DNA of 64,000 nt from Flavobacterium sp. K5-23 (lineage in GTDB: Bacteria; Bacteroidota; Bacteroidia; Flavobacteriales; Flavobacteriaceae). Below the pieces are notes generated by a model. The model ran no database searches. It was not told the DNA's origin and saw nothing but the letters and a program-made list of their open reading frames with translations. The DNA is taken from positions 744,001 through 808,000 of the forward strand of contig NZ_CP056783.1 of the NCBI RefSeq assembly GCF_023278045.1, in the 5' to 3' direction. Below are positions 35,248 to 43,855 of this stretch, one piece after another (position 1 is the stretch's first letter; each line of letters starts with the position of its first letter). The position numbers and the translations under genes were made by a program.

Positions 35248-37545
35248 ATGACTTTTTCAGAAGCAACAATTCAACACTTAGTAAAAGAACATTACGGATT
35301 AACAGTAACCGTGAAATCATTAAGTGGGTATGATGAATTAAATTTTCTTTTATCGAATGAAAAAAAAGAAAAATACATTCTAAAAATATCCAATGAGAGT
35401 CATCCGTTTCCTTTTTTAGAGGCACAGGTTAAAATCATTCAGCATCTAACAAACAGTGCAATTTCAGATCGTTTTCAACACTTTTCAATCAATAAACAAG
35501 GCCAAGAATTAACCAAAATAGTGGTGGATTCAAAAACCTATTATCTACGAATTCTAAACTTCTTGGAAGGAGTTTTTTGGGTTGAAAAAGAAGCTAAATC
35601 AACTGAATTATTTTACAATTTAGGCTGCTTTATGGGGAATATGGATCATGTTCTTCAGGATTTTTCCCATCCGGCAATGCATCGCAATTATACATGGGAC
35701 ATCAGTAGAGCCAGTGAAGCCAATGACAGTCTAAAACACATTCCAGATCACGAAAAAAGACGCATTGCAGGCTATTTCCTGCTACAGTTTGACACAGAAG
35801 TACTGCCGCAAATACATCATTTACGACACGCTTACATTCATAACGATGCCAATGATTACAACCTATTAGTTCAAGATAACCGAGTGAGCGGTTTAATTGA
35901 TTTTGGTGACATGGTTTACACTGCACTTATCAACAACTTGGCGATAACTTGTGCCTATGCGATGCTTGGCGAAGAGGACCCATTAGCCGTTGCTGCTTTG
36001 ATTGTAGAGGGATACCATAAATCCTATGCGCTTACCAAACAGGAATTGGATTTATTGTATTATTTGATAGCGGGAAGACTTTGTATCAGCGTAACACAAT
36101 CTGCTTATAATGCTTCGTTAGACAGCAACAATGAGCATCATTTTATCACTGATAAACCAGCCTGGGCTTTATTGTTCGAACTTATAAAAATCAACCCAAT
36201 CAAGGCACAAGATGCGTTTCGAAGAGCCTGTGGTTTTGAAGGTGTAATCAATGATGATGATTATGCCGATTTATTGGAAATTCGTCAAAAAAAGGTAGGT
36301 CGAAATTTGAGCATTGGCTACAAAGACAAATTGAAAATTGTTAAAGGAGCCTTGCAATATATTTACGATGATAAAGGAAGAACCTTTGTTGATTGTGTAA
36401 ACAATCCTTCACATGTAGGGCATTGCCATCCTGTTGTGGTTCGAAGAATGCAAAAACAAATTGCCACTTTAAACACGAACACTCGATATTTAAACGACAC
36501 GATAATAGAATATGCCGAAAAACTTACTGCAACATTACCACCCGCTTTAAGTGTGTGCTATTTTGTGAATTCGGGTAGTGAGGCTAATGATCTGGCGATA
36601 AGAATGAGCCGTCATTACACCAAACAAAAAGATCTTATCGTACTGGATCATGCGTATCACGGAACCTCAACAGTTGCTATGGAAATGAGTCCGTATAAAT
36701 TTGATGGCAAGGGCGGTTTTGGTAAAATGCCTTGGATTCATAAAGCCATTAATCCCGATTTATACAGAGGTCCTTATAAATATGGTGACGCAAATGCAGG
36801 CGAAAAATATGCCGCCGATGTGCAACGAATCATCGAAGATTTAAAAAAAGAAGGAAAAGCACCAGCTGTTTTTATCTGCGAAACCCTATTGGGTGTTGGT
36901 GGACAAATTCCGCTTCCGGAAAATTATTTAAAAACGACTTATGAATATGTGCGAGCCGCAGGCGGTGTGTGTATTGCTGATGAAGTTCAAGTTGGTTTTG
37001 GAAGAATAGGCGATTATTTCTGGGGATTCGAATTGCAAAATGTAGTGCCAGATATTGTGGTTTTAGGGAAACCAATAGGAAATGGTCATCCGTTAGCCGC
37101 TGTTATTGTCACTAATGAAATTGCTGATGCTTTCAATAACGGAATGGAATATTTCAACACCTTTGGCGGAAATCCTGTTTCTATGACTGCCGGTTTAGCG
37201 GTCCTGGATGTGATTCAGGAGGAGGAAATGCAACAACACGCACTTGAAGTGGGGAATCACCTAATGGATGGATTGCGGAATTTAATGGAAAAATATCCGA
37301 TTATTAGCGACGTTCGAGGACGTGGATTATTTATTGGTGCGGAGATGGTGAAAGACCGACACACAATGGAACCAGCAGTCTCTGAAATTGACATCGTAGT
37401 AGAAAAAATGAAAGAGAAAGGATATTTATTGAGCACTGATGGACCTTTACACAACGTTTTAAAAATAAAACCGCCGATGCCTTTCAACAAACAAAATGCC
37501 GATGAAATGGTACAGTTTTTAGATATCGCTCTTAGTGAGTTGTAG
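35248..37545 (+). CDS. APH kinase fused to AGXT2L-type PLP phospho-lyase
   Basis: A 765-residue cytoplasmic fusion. Residues 1-330 are an aminoglycoside-phosphotransferase-like kinase with the catalytic HNDANDYN (198-205) and the metal motif LIDFGD (216-221). Residues 350-765 are a class III aminotransferase fold with [10 protein letters not shown] (441-450), [14 protein letters not shown] (575-588) and PLP-lysine Lys608 in [10 protein letters not shown]. The last two are hallmarks of the AGXT2L group, whose animal members are ethanolamine-phosphate and 5-phosphohydroxylysine phospho-lyases; the matching hydroxylysine kinase is also an APH protein. A kinase plus lyase for hydroxylysine or ethanolamine is therefore likely. 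The two sugar hydrolases upstream favour hydroxylysine, by inference. Confidence 0.85.
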   Translation: MTFSEATIQHLVKEHYGLTVTVKSLSGYDELNFLLSNEKKEKYILKISNESHPFPFLEAQVKIIQHLTNSAISDRFQHFSINKQGQELTKIVVDSKTYYLRILNFLEGVFWVEKEAKSTELFYNLGCFMGNMDHVLQDFSHPAMHRNYTWDISRASEANDSLKHIPDHEKRRIAGYFLLQFDTEVLPQIHHLRHAYIHNDANDYNLLVQDNRVSGLIDFGDMVYTALINNLAITCAYAMLGEEDPLAVAALIVEGYHKSYALTKQELDLLYYLIAGRLCISVTQSAYNASLDSNNEHHFITDKPAWALLFELIKINPIKAQDAFRRACGFEGVINDDDYADLLEIRQKKVGRNLSIGYKDKLKIVKGALQYIYDDKGRTFVDCVNNPSHVGHCHPVVVRRMQKQIATLNTNTRYLNDTIIEYAEKLTATLPPALSVCYFVNSGSEANDLAIRMSRHYTKQKDLIVLDHAYHGTSTVAMEMSPYKFDGKGGFGKMPWIHKAINPDLYRGPYKYGDANAGEKYAADVQRIIEDLKKEGKAPAVFICETLLGVGGQIPLPENYLKTTYEYVRAAGGVCIADEVQVGFGRIGDYFWGFELQNVVPDIVVLGKPIGNGHPLAAVIVTNEIADAFNNGMEYFNTFGGNPVSMTAGLAVLDVIQEEEMQQHALEVGNHLMDGLRNLMEKYPIISDVRGRGLFIGAEMVKDRHTMEPAVSEIDIVVEKMKEKGYLLSTDGPLHNVLKIKPPMPFNKQNADEMVQFLDIALSEL

Positions 37546-37565
37546 AAAAAATTACCTGAAATAAT

Positions 37566-37602
37566 AAAAAGCTTCCAATTGTAATTGATTGGAAGCTTTT
37601 TT
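37566..37602. terminator. bidirectional terminator between the fusion gene and mfd
   Basis: AAAAAGCTTCCAAT (37566-37579) and ATTGGAAGCTTTTT (37588-37601) form a 14-bp stem with flanking A and T runs. It serves both convergent genes. Confidence 0.85.
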
Positions 37603-37604
37603 AT

Positions 37605-40600
37605 TTATTTACCTCCCAACATTTCCATCAATTCCAAGGCTCTTCTGGTAGATTTTACATTGTCAAAAGTCAAAAGTAATCGCAATCCGTTTGGAGTTTG
37701 TTTTTCTTTTATTTTGCAAATGGCACTTTGGGTTTGAACAAACTGCATAACGGCCAAGAAACGGTTTGATTGGTAATAATCGGACTGTTGATCTGATACA
37801 AAATAACCAATCATCTTTCCTTGTTTCATTACCAGTTTCTCAATTCCTATGCTGCTGGCAATCCACTTAATTCGGATGCTGTTCATTAAAGCAATCGCAC
37901 GTGGTGGCATAGGCCCAAAACGGTCAATTAATTTTTTCTGGAAAAGCTGTAAATCTTCTTCGTTTTTAATAGCGCCCAATTCGTTATACAAATTCAAACG
38001 TTCGCTAATATTATTGATGTATTCGTCTGAAAACAGCAACTCAAAGTCGGTGTCGATTTGCAGGTCTTTTACGTATTCCTTAGTCTCAATATTATTCTCC
38101 GTAGGGTACAATTCTTTGAATTCGTTTTCTTTCAATTCTTCGATCGCCTCGTTCATTATCTTTTGATAAGTGTCAAAACCTATTTCGTTGATAAAACCAG
38201 ATTGTTCTCCTCCTAATAAATCTCCAGCTCCACGAATCTCCAAATCTTTCATCGCAATATTAAATCCACTTCCCAGTTCACTGAACTGTTCCAAAGCTTG
38301 AATTCTTTTTCTGGCATCATCTGTCATTGCTGAATAGGGAGGACAAATAAAATAACAAAATGCTTTCTTATTGCTACGTCCCACACGACCCCGCATTTGA
38401 TGCAAATCTGACAGTCCGAAATTATTGGCGTTATTGATGAAAATGGTATTTGCATTTGGAACATCTAACCCGCTTTCGATTATGGTAGTCGCGACTAATA
38501 CATCAAACTCTCCATTCATAAAAGCCAGCATAAGTTCTTCGAGTTTTCTTCCCTCCATCTGTCCGTGACCAATTCCTACTTTTGCATTAGGCACTAATCG
38601 CTGAATCATTCCGGCCACTTCCTTAATATTCTCAATTCGGTTATTAATAAAGAAAACCTGACCGTTACGCTGAATTTCATACGAAATCGCATCTCGAATC
38701 AGCTCTTCGCTAAAACCAACTACATTCGTTTCGATAGGATAACGATTTGGCGGAGGTGTCGTAATTACGGATAAATCCCGGGCCGCCATTAACGAAAACT
38801 GCAAGGTTCTTGGGATAGGTGTTGCAGTCAACGTCAATGTGTCGACATTGGCAGCTATTGTCTTTAATTTGTCTTTTACGTTTACACCAAACTTTTGTTC
38901 CTCATCCACAATCAGTAATCCCAAATCTTTAAAGACTACATTTTTATTGACCAATTGATGGGTTCCTATGACGATATCGAGTTTCCCTTCGGCCAATGCT
39001 TTTAAGGTTTCTGCTTTTTGCTTGGCTGTTCTAAAGCGGTTTAAATAACCAATAGAAACCGGCATATCTTTCAACCTTTCCGTAAAAGTGCGGTAATGCT
39101 GGTAGGCCAAAATAGTTGTTGGGACCAATATCGCCACTTGTTTACTATTATCAACGGCTTTAAAAGCGGCACGAATCGCTACTTCTGTTTTTCCAAAACC
39201 TACATCACCACATACCAAGCGATCCATTGGTCTATCGCTTTCCATATCCGCTTTTACTTCGGCTGTCGATTTCGTTTGATCCGGCGTATCTTCATATATA
39301 AACGAACTTTCCAGTTCGTTTTGCAAATAGCTATCGGGCGCAAACTGAAAACCTTTGTCCAATCTTCTTTTGGCGTAAAGCTGAATCAAATTGAAGGCAA
39401 TATGTTTAACACGTGCTTTGGTTTTTTGTTTTAAAACTTTCCAAGCATTCGAACCTAATTTGTAAATCTTGGGCGGAGTTCCGTCTTTACCGGTATATTT
39501 TGAGATTTTGTGAAGCGAATGAATACTCACATATACAATATCATTATCTGCATAAACCAGCTTAATAGTTTCCTGCGTTTTACCCTCAACTTGTATTTTT
39601 TGCAATCCACCAAAACGCCCTATTCCGTGGTCGATATGCGTTACATAATCCCCAACGGACAAAGTAGTCAATTCTTTTAAAGTGATGTTTTGCTTTTTCG
39701 AATAACCACTTTTGATGTTGAATTTATGATAGCGTTCAAAAATCTGGTGATCCGTATAGCAGGCAATTTGGTTTTCCTCATCAATAAAACCTTGGTACAA
39801 AGGCAAAACGATGGTGTTGTATTGTTTTCGAATGTTCTCCGAGTTGGCTTCATCTAAGGTTTTTTCCCTCGTTTTTATTGTTTTTGATTGGTGGTCAAGA
39901 ACCGTCTCATCAGCTTTACTTTTCTGAATGAAATTTTCATCTAAGACGGTTTCAAAAATATCGTGAAAGCGTTTCGCCTGATTTTCATTCGAACAAAACA
40001 AATAATTCTTGTAACCGTTAAAATGGTTGTCGTTCAGATTATTCAGCAACAAATCAAACTGTTTATTGAAGGACGGCTGCGGCTGAATGTGAAATTCAAA
40101 TTTCTTTGCAATTTTATAAACAGGCTTAGCACTCAGTTCCACAATCGAGAAATCCAACGCTCTTTTAACAAAAGCAGCTTGATTCAGGAACAATTGATCT
40201 GGTGTGGCGTGTTTAATATCCTTAGACAATTTTTCGAAAGCTTCTTCGGCTTTGGCAAAATGGGTGTCTAATTGTGCTAATAAATCTTCGGTATTTTGAA
40301 TGAAAATTACGGTTTTCTCCGAAATGTAATCCAAGAAACTCTCTCTGTTTTCCTGAAATATTTTGTTTTCCACATTGGGAATAATGGTAATCTTTTTTTG
40401 GATTTCCAATGACAATTGAGTCGCTACATCAAAGCTTCGAATGCTCTCCACTTCATCACCAAAAAACTCGATACGGTACGGATTATCATTCGAAAAAGAA
40501 AAAACATCGACGATTCCTCCACGAACAGAAAATTCACCCGGTTCTGTAATGAAATCGACTCTTTTAAATTCATATTCGAATAAAACTTCATTGATAAAAT

Positions 40601-41063
40601 CAATAGAAATCTTGTCTCCTACAGATACTTTTAGCGTGTTTTTGTCGAGCTCCTTCCGAGTCACCACTTTCTCAAAAAGGGCCTCAGGATAACTGACGAT
40701 AATTGCCGGTTTTTTACGGGAATTGATTCTGTTGAGCACTTCGGCTCGAAGCAAAACATTCGCGTTATCCGTTTCTTCAATTTGGTACGGACGACGATAG
40801 GAACCAGGGTAAAACAAAACATCTTGGTCACCAACCATTTGCTCCAAATCATTCAAGTAGTAAGCGGCTTCCTCTTTATTGTTTAAAACAACTAAAAATG
40901 GGGCTTCGGCTTTTTTAAAAATGGCCTGAATAACAAATGAAACTGCAGATCCCAACAAACCATCAAGATGCATTTTTATCGAATTATTCTCTTGTAATCC
41001 CTTAACAATCTGTTGGATTTTAGGCGATTTATCGTAGATAGTATATAAGACAGATTTACTCAA
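37605..41063 (-). CDS. mfd: transcription-repair coupling factor Mfd
   Basis: A protein of about 1152 residues that frees RNA polymerase stalled at lesions and recruits UvrA. The UvrB-homology region is N-terminal, the RNA-polymerase interaction domain follows (YVTHIDHGIGRFGGLQ), then the RecG-like helicase motor with Walker A GDVGFGKTEVA, DEEQKFG and QMRGRVGRS, and the C-terminal TRCF domain. There is no ATG near the N-terminus. TTG at 41063 (LSKSVLYTIYDKSP) is the most likely start and overlaps the upstream lipoprotein stop by eight bases; a TTG at 41084 is also in frame. It is co-directional with the lipoprotein gene. Confidence 0.95.
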   Translation of the reverse strand: MSKSVLYTIYDKSPKIQQIVKGLQENNSIKMHLDGLLGSAVSFVIQAIFKKAEAPFLVVLNNKEEAAYYLNDLEQMVGDQDVLFYPGSYRRPYQIEETDNANVLLRAEVLNRINSRKKPAIIVSYPEALFEKVVTRKELDKNTLKVSVGDKISIDFINEVLFEYEFKRVDFITEPGEFSVRGGIVDVFSFSNDNPYRIEFFGDEVESIRSFDVATQLSLEIQKKITIIPNVENKIFQENRESFLDYISEKTVIFIQNTEDLLAQLDTHFAKAEEAFEKLSKDIKHATPDQLFLNQAAFVKRALDFSIVELSAKPVYKIAKKFEFHIQPQPSFNKQFDLLLNNLNDNHFNGYKNYLFCSNENQAKRFHDIFETVLDENFIQKSKADETVLDHQSKTIKTREKTLDEANSENIRKQYNTIVLPLYQGFIDEENQIACYTDHQIFERYHKFNIKSGYSKKQNITLKELTTLSVGDYVTHIDHGIGRFGGLQKIQVEGKTQETIKLVYADNDIVYVSIHSLHKISKYTGKDGTPPKIYKLGSNAWKVLKQKTKARVKHIAFNLIQLYAKRRLDKGFQFAPDSYLQNELESSFIYEDTPDQTKSTAEVKADMESDRPMDRLVCGDVGFGKTEVAIRAAFKAVDNSKQVAILVPTTILAYQHYRTFTERLKDMPVSIGYLNRFRTAKQKAETLKALAEGKLDIVIGTHQLVNKNVVFKDLGLLIVDEEQKFGVNVKDKLKTIAANVDTLTLTATPIPRTLQFSLMAARDLSVITTPPPNRYPIETNVVGFSEELIRDAISYEIQRNGQVFFINNRIENIKEVAGMIQRLVPNAKVGIGHGQMEGRKLEELMLAFMNGEFDVLVATTIIESGLDVPNANTIFINNANNFGLSDLHQMRGRVGRSNKKAFCYFICPPYSAMTDDARKRIQALEQFSELGSGFNIAMKDLEIRGAGDLLGGEQSGFINEIGFDTYQKIMNEAIEELKENEFKELYPTENNIETKEYVKDLQIDTDFELLFSDEYINNISERLNLYNELGAIKNEEDLQLFQKKLIDRFGPMPPRAIALMNSIRIKWIASSIGIEKLVMKQGKMIGYFVSDQQSDYYQSNRFLAVMQFVQTQSAICKIKEKQTPNGLRLLLTFDNVKSTRRALELMEMLGGK

Positions 41064-41658
41064 CTCGAGGTAGATTTGGGTCAACTTTCACATTTGGAAT
41101 CGCTCTGGCGGTATCCATCATTTTCATTAATTCAGACTCGCCTTCTTCCAGCGGAATTTTGCTTTTTTCCACAATTTTGTCCATTTGTCTCTGTAAAGAG
41201 GCTAGTTCAACATTGATTTCTCCAACTAACAAAACCACCTTTTTATCAGGAATGTTATCCAAGTGGATGAATAAATCCAACAAGCTTACTTTGGTAATCA
41301 AGGTAGCGATGCGGCTTCTTATTTGGGGCTTGTTAAATTCAGGTGGGATATTGTTATTAAGCAAAATAGCTTTTTTAGTAATTGCCGTTGCTTTATTTTG
41401 AAAGGCACCAATGGTTTTCTTCGGTTTCTGAGCTAATTCCTCTAAGAATTGGCGAAATTCATTCCAACTAGCCACAGTGGCTTCTGAAGCGGTATTGATG
41501 GGAGTATCATAAAATACCCATCCCTTATTTATATTTGAAAAAATGACTTCCTTCTTTTTGATGTCTTTTTCATTTTCAGCTAGTCGTTTCCCGTTTTCAT
41601 CCTTGCAGGAATGCAGAACAAAAACTAGAAAAAGAAGGCTTGCTATTTTATATTTCAT
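41056..41658 (-). CDS. lipoprotein of unknown function upstream of mfd
   Basis: A 200-residue protein with lipobox VLHSC (Cys18) followed by a charged segment DENGKRLAENEKDIKKKE. The rest is mainly helical with two heptad-like regions (about 70-160) and no recognised domain. It lies directly upstream of mfd and overlaps its likely TTG start, so the two are probably co-transcribed. The 312 bases beyond its start (41659-41970) hold repeated GAATTACA words and the promoter of the next gene, but no gene. Confidence 0.8.
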   Translation of the reverse strand: MKYKIASLLFLVFVLHSCKDENGKRLAENEKDIKKKEVIFSNINKGWVFYDTPINTASEATVASWNEFRQFLEELAQKPKKTIGAFQNKATAITKKAILLNNNIPPEFNKPQIRSRIATLITKVSLLDLFIHLDNIPDKKVVLLVGEINVELASLQRQMDKIVEKSKIPLEEGESELMKMMDTARAIPNVKVDPNLPRVE

Positions 41659-41943
41659 ATTTGTTTTTTATTATTTTTAATGGTCATCTACTCTTTCCTT
41701 GGAATAAGTTCCGTCTTAAATAAGGTTCCATTATCCCTTTTCAACTGCATTTGCATTAAAGCACAAAGTTACAAAGTAAATTTACAAATACGAATTACAA
41801 AAGGCGAATTACAGATTGATGCTTTACATTGCGTTTTTTACACATAAAATGCCAAAAACATAAATTCTAAATAGCCAATTCAGTATATTTTATATCGAAA
41901 TTACAAAGTCAATTTAGCAGTCATTAATTATTTACGAAAACGT

Positions 41944-41951
41944 TATATTTG
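41944..41951 (+). promoter_or_regulatory. putative -7 box of the threonine dehydrogenase gene
   Basis: TATATTTG fits TAnnTTTG and lies 19 bases before the ATG at 41971, giving a leader of about 13 nt. Confidence 0.45.
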
Positions 41952-41970
41952 TGCTACAAAAACTATCAAG

Positions 41971-42909
41971 ATGAATCCGAAAATATTAATTATAGGTGCT
42001 TGCGGGCAAATTGGGACGGAACTAACCCAGAAATTAAGGAAGATGTACGGGACGGATAACGTCATTGCTTCAGATATCCGAAAATTAAACATTGATGTAG
42101 TAAACTCAGGCCCTTTTGAAGTGGTGAATGCCTTAGATTTCAATCAGATTGAAAATCTAGTGGAAACACACCAAATTACTGATGTCTATCTAATGGCTGC
42201 CTTATTATCTGCAACAGCAGAGAAAAATCCCGCTTTTGCTTGGGATTTGAATATGAATTCACTTTTCCACGTTCTTAATTTGGCGAAAGCCGGAAAAATA
42301 AAGAAAATATTTTGGCCTTCCAGCATTGCTGTTTTTGGGCCAACCACTCCAAAAGAAAACACACCACAATACACCATAATGGAACCTTCAACCGTTTACG
42401 GAATAAGCAAGCAATCCGGAGAAAGATGGTGTGAGTATTACCACAATATCTTTGGGGTTGACGTGAGAAGCATCCGTTATCCTGGTTTAATCAGCTGGTC
42501 ATCGCCTCCAGGTGGTGGAACTACTGATTATGCAGTTGATATTTATTACAAAGCACTTGCCGACAAGCAATACGAATGCTTTTTATCATCGGAAACTAAA
42601 ATGCCAATGATGTATATGGACGATGCTATAAACGCAACCATAAATATTATGAAAGCGCCTGCGGAACAAATCAAAATTCGTTCTTCTTATAACTTAGCGG
42701 CAATGAGTTTTACGCCAACAGAAGTTGCTGCCGAGATTAAAAAACACATTCCAGAGTTCACCATCTCCTACGAACCAGACTTTCGTCAAAAAATAGCCGA
42801 TAGCTGGCCAGCGAGTATTGATGACCATCAAGCTAGAGAAGATTGGGGCTGGAATCACGAATTTAATCTAGAAACCATGACGGTTGATATGCTAGAGCAT
42901 TTGAAATAA
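41971..42909 (+). CDS. tdh: L-threonine 3-dehydrogenase, SDR (epimerase-like) type
   Basis: A 312-residue extended SDR. The NAD-binding GACGQIG is at residues 9-15, Ser-x-Ala with FWPSSIAVFG is in the middle, and the catalytic YGISK is near 143-147. The SPPGGGTTDYAVDIYYKA region and the C-terminal WPASIDDHQAREDWGW are characteristic of the short-chain L-threonine dehydrogenases known from Flavobacterium frigidimaris and Cytophaga relatives. It converts L-threonine to 2-amino-3-ketobutyrate with NAD. It is a single gene ending in a hairpin terminator. Confidence 0.93.
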   Translation: MNPKILIIGACGQIGTELTQKLRKMYGTDNVIASDIRKLNIDVVNSGPFEVVNALDFNQIENLVETHQITDVYLMAALLSATAEKNPAFAWDLNMNSLFHVLNLAKAGKIKKIFWPSSIAVFGPTTPKENTPQYTIMEPSTVYGISKQSGERWCEYYHNIFGVDVRSIRYPGLISWSSPPGGGTTDYAVDIYYKALADKQYECFLSSETKMPMMYMDDAINATINIMKAPAEQIKIRSSYNLAAMSFTPTEVAAEIKKHIPEFTISYEPDFRQKIADSWPASIDDHQAREDWGWNHEFNLETMTVDMLEHLK

Positions 42910-42926
42910 TAAATAGGGTTAAAAAC

Positions 42927-42974
42927 AAAAAAATAGGCTATCCAAAAATAATTTTGAGATAGCCTATTTTTTTT
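42927..42974. terminator. rho-independent terminator after tdh
   Basis: AAATAGGCTATC (42931-42942) pairs with GATAGCCTATTT (42958-42969), followed by a T-run to 42974 and preceded by an A-run from 42927. It lies between convergent genes and can work in both directions. Confidence 0.8.
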
Positions 42975-42991
42975 AAGTGGAATAGTTATGC

Positions 42992-43636
42992 TTATTTTGA
43001 ATCAATTATATTCTCGAAATCAATTTTTTCAAACTCGAACTCCTTTGTTTTACCATTAATGCATTTATTAATAATTAATGGAAATAATCGTGCGTTTTCA
43101 GCGACCACCATAAGTCTATAGTCTACCTCATTATTCTTTCTTGTATATTTAAAAACAGTTACTCCCTTTTTCTTGTCAAGAATGAAAATTTCAAGTTTCG
43201 TCTTTTCGTTTTCAAGACCTTTATAATAAATGATGCATTTGTTATTTGACTCTTTACTAGAATTTATTTGATAGTTATACAATTCAAAATCATTGAAAAA
43301 AATCGCTTTATCATAAATACCTACTTGTTGGTTTGTGCTAAAATCACAAGGAGAATATACATAATAGTCCATTTTATAGGAATACAAAGGAATCCATTTT
43401 GAAGGTATCTCTTTATATCTGTTTTTGTTCTTATTAGAAATTTCAGGAAACGAACTGAAATCAATAATATCTTTATAGTTATCAGAATTCTTATTAGGTT
43501 CAATAAATATTTCATGTCGTTCAAAGCCATTATTTTCTTTTAATAAAAAAATGGTGTCACTTAAATGCTGTGCAAATAAATTACTCGCAAATAAGTTCAC
43601 TGCGGATATGAGTAACATTAGAGCTGGTTTTTTCAT
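42992..43636 (-). CDS. secreted protein of unknown function
   Basis: A 214-residue protein with a signal peptide ending in ASNLFAQ. The mature part is rich in Asn, Lys, Phe and Tyr and looks beta-rich (KWIPLYSYKMDYYVYSP; KLEIFILDKKKGVTVFKY). No known domain is recognised. It may be a periplasmic protein private to the group. It stands alone between a terminator and about 200 bases of non-coding DNA. Confidence 0.75.
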   Translation of the reverse strand: MKKPALMLLISAVNLFASNLFAQHLSDTIFLLKENNGFERHEIFIEPNKNSDNYKDIIDFSSFPEISNKNKNRYKEIPSKWIPLYSYKMDYYVYSPCDFSTNQQVGIYDKAIFFNDFELYNYQINSSKESNNKCIIYYKGLENEKTKLEIFILDKKKGVTVFKYTRKNNEVDYRLMVVAENARLFPLIINKCINGKTKEFEFEKIDFENIIDSK

Positions 43637-43800
43637 GTTTTTAAATTCTCAGATTTAATCCTTGTTGATGACATGTTTGCGTTTTTCAAGCAATCTCTTT
43701 AGTTTATAATATTTTTACAATTTAGGAGTTTTTATTAAAATTATAGCTTATTACTTATAAAAAAAATACTTTTTGATGTTGTTTTAAAACCACTGTATAC

Positions 43801-43837
43801 AACAAGAGGCTGCCTTATATTAAGACAGCCTCTTGTT
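43801..43837 (-). terminator. terminator hairpin downstream of the M1 peptidase gene
   Basis: AACAAGAGGCTG (43801-43812) and CAGCCTCTTGTT (43826-43837) form a 12-bp perfect inverted repeat, 19 bases after the stop codon at 43856. T-rich sequence on the minus-strand exit side is weak. Confidence 0.6.
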
Positions 43838-43855
43838 GTTTATCCATATGAACTA

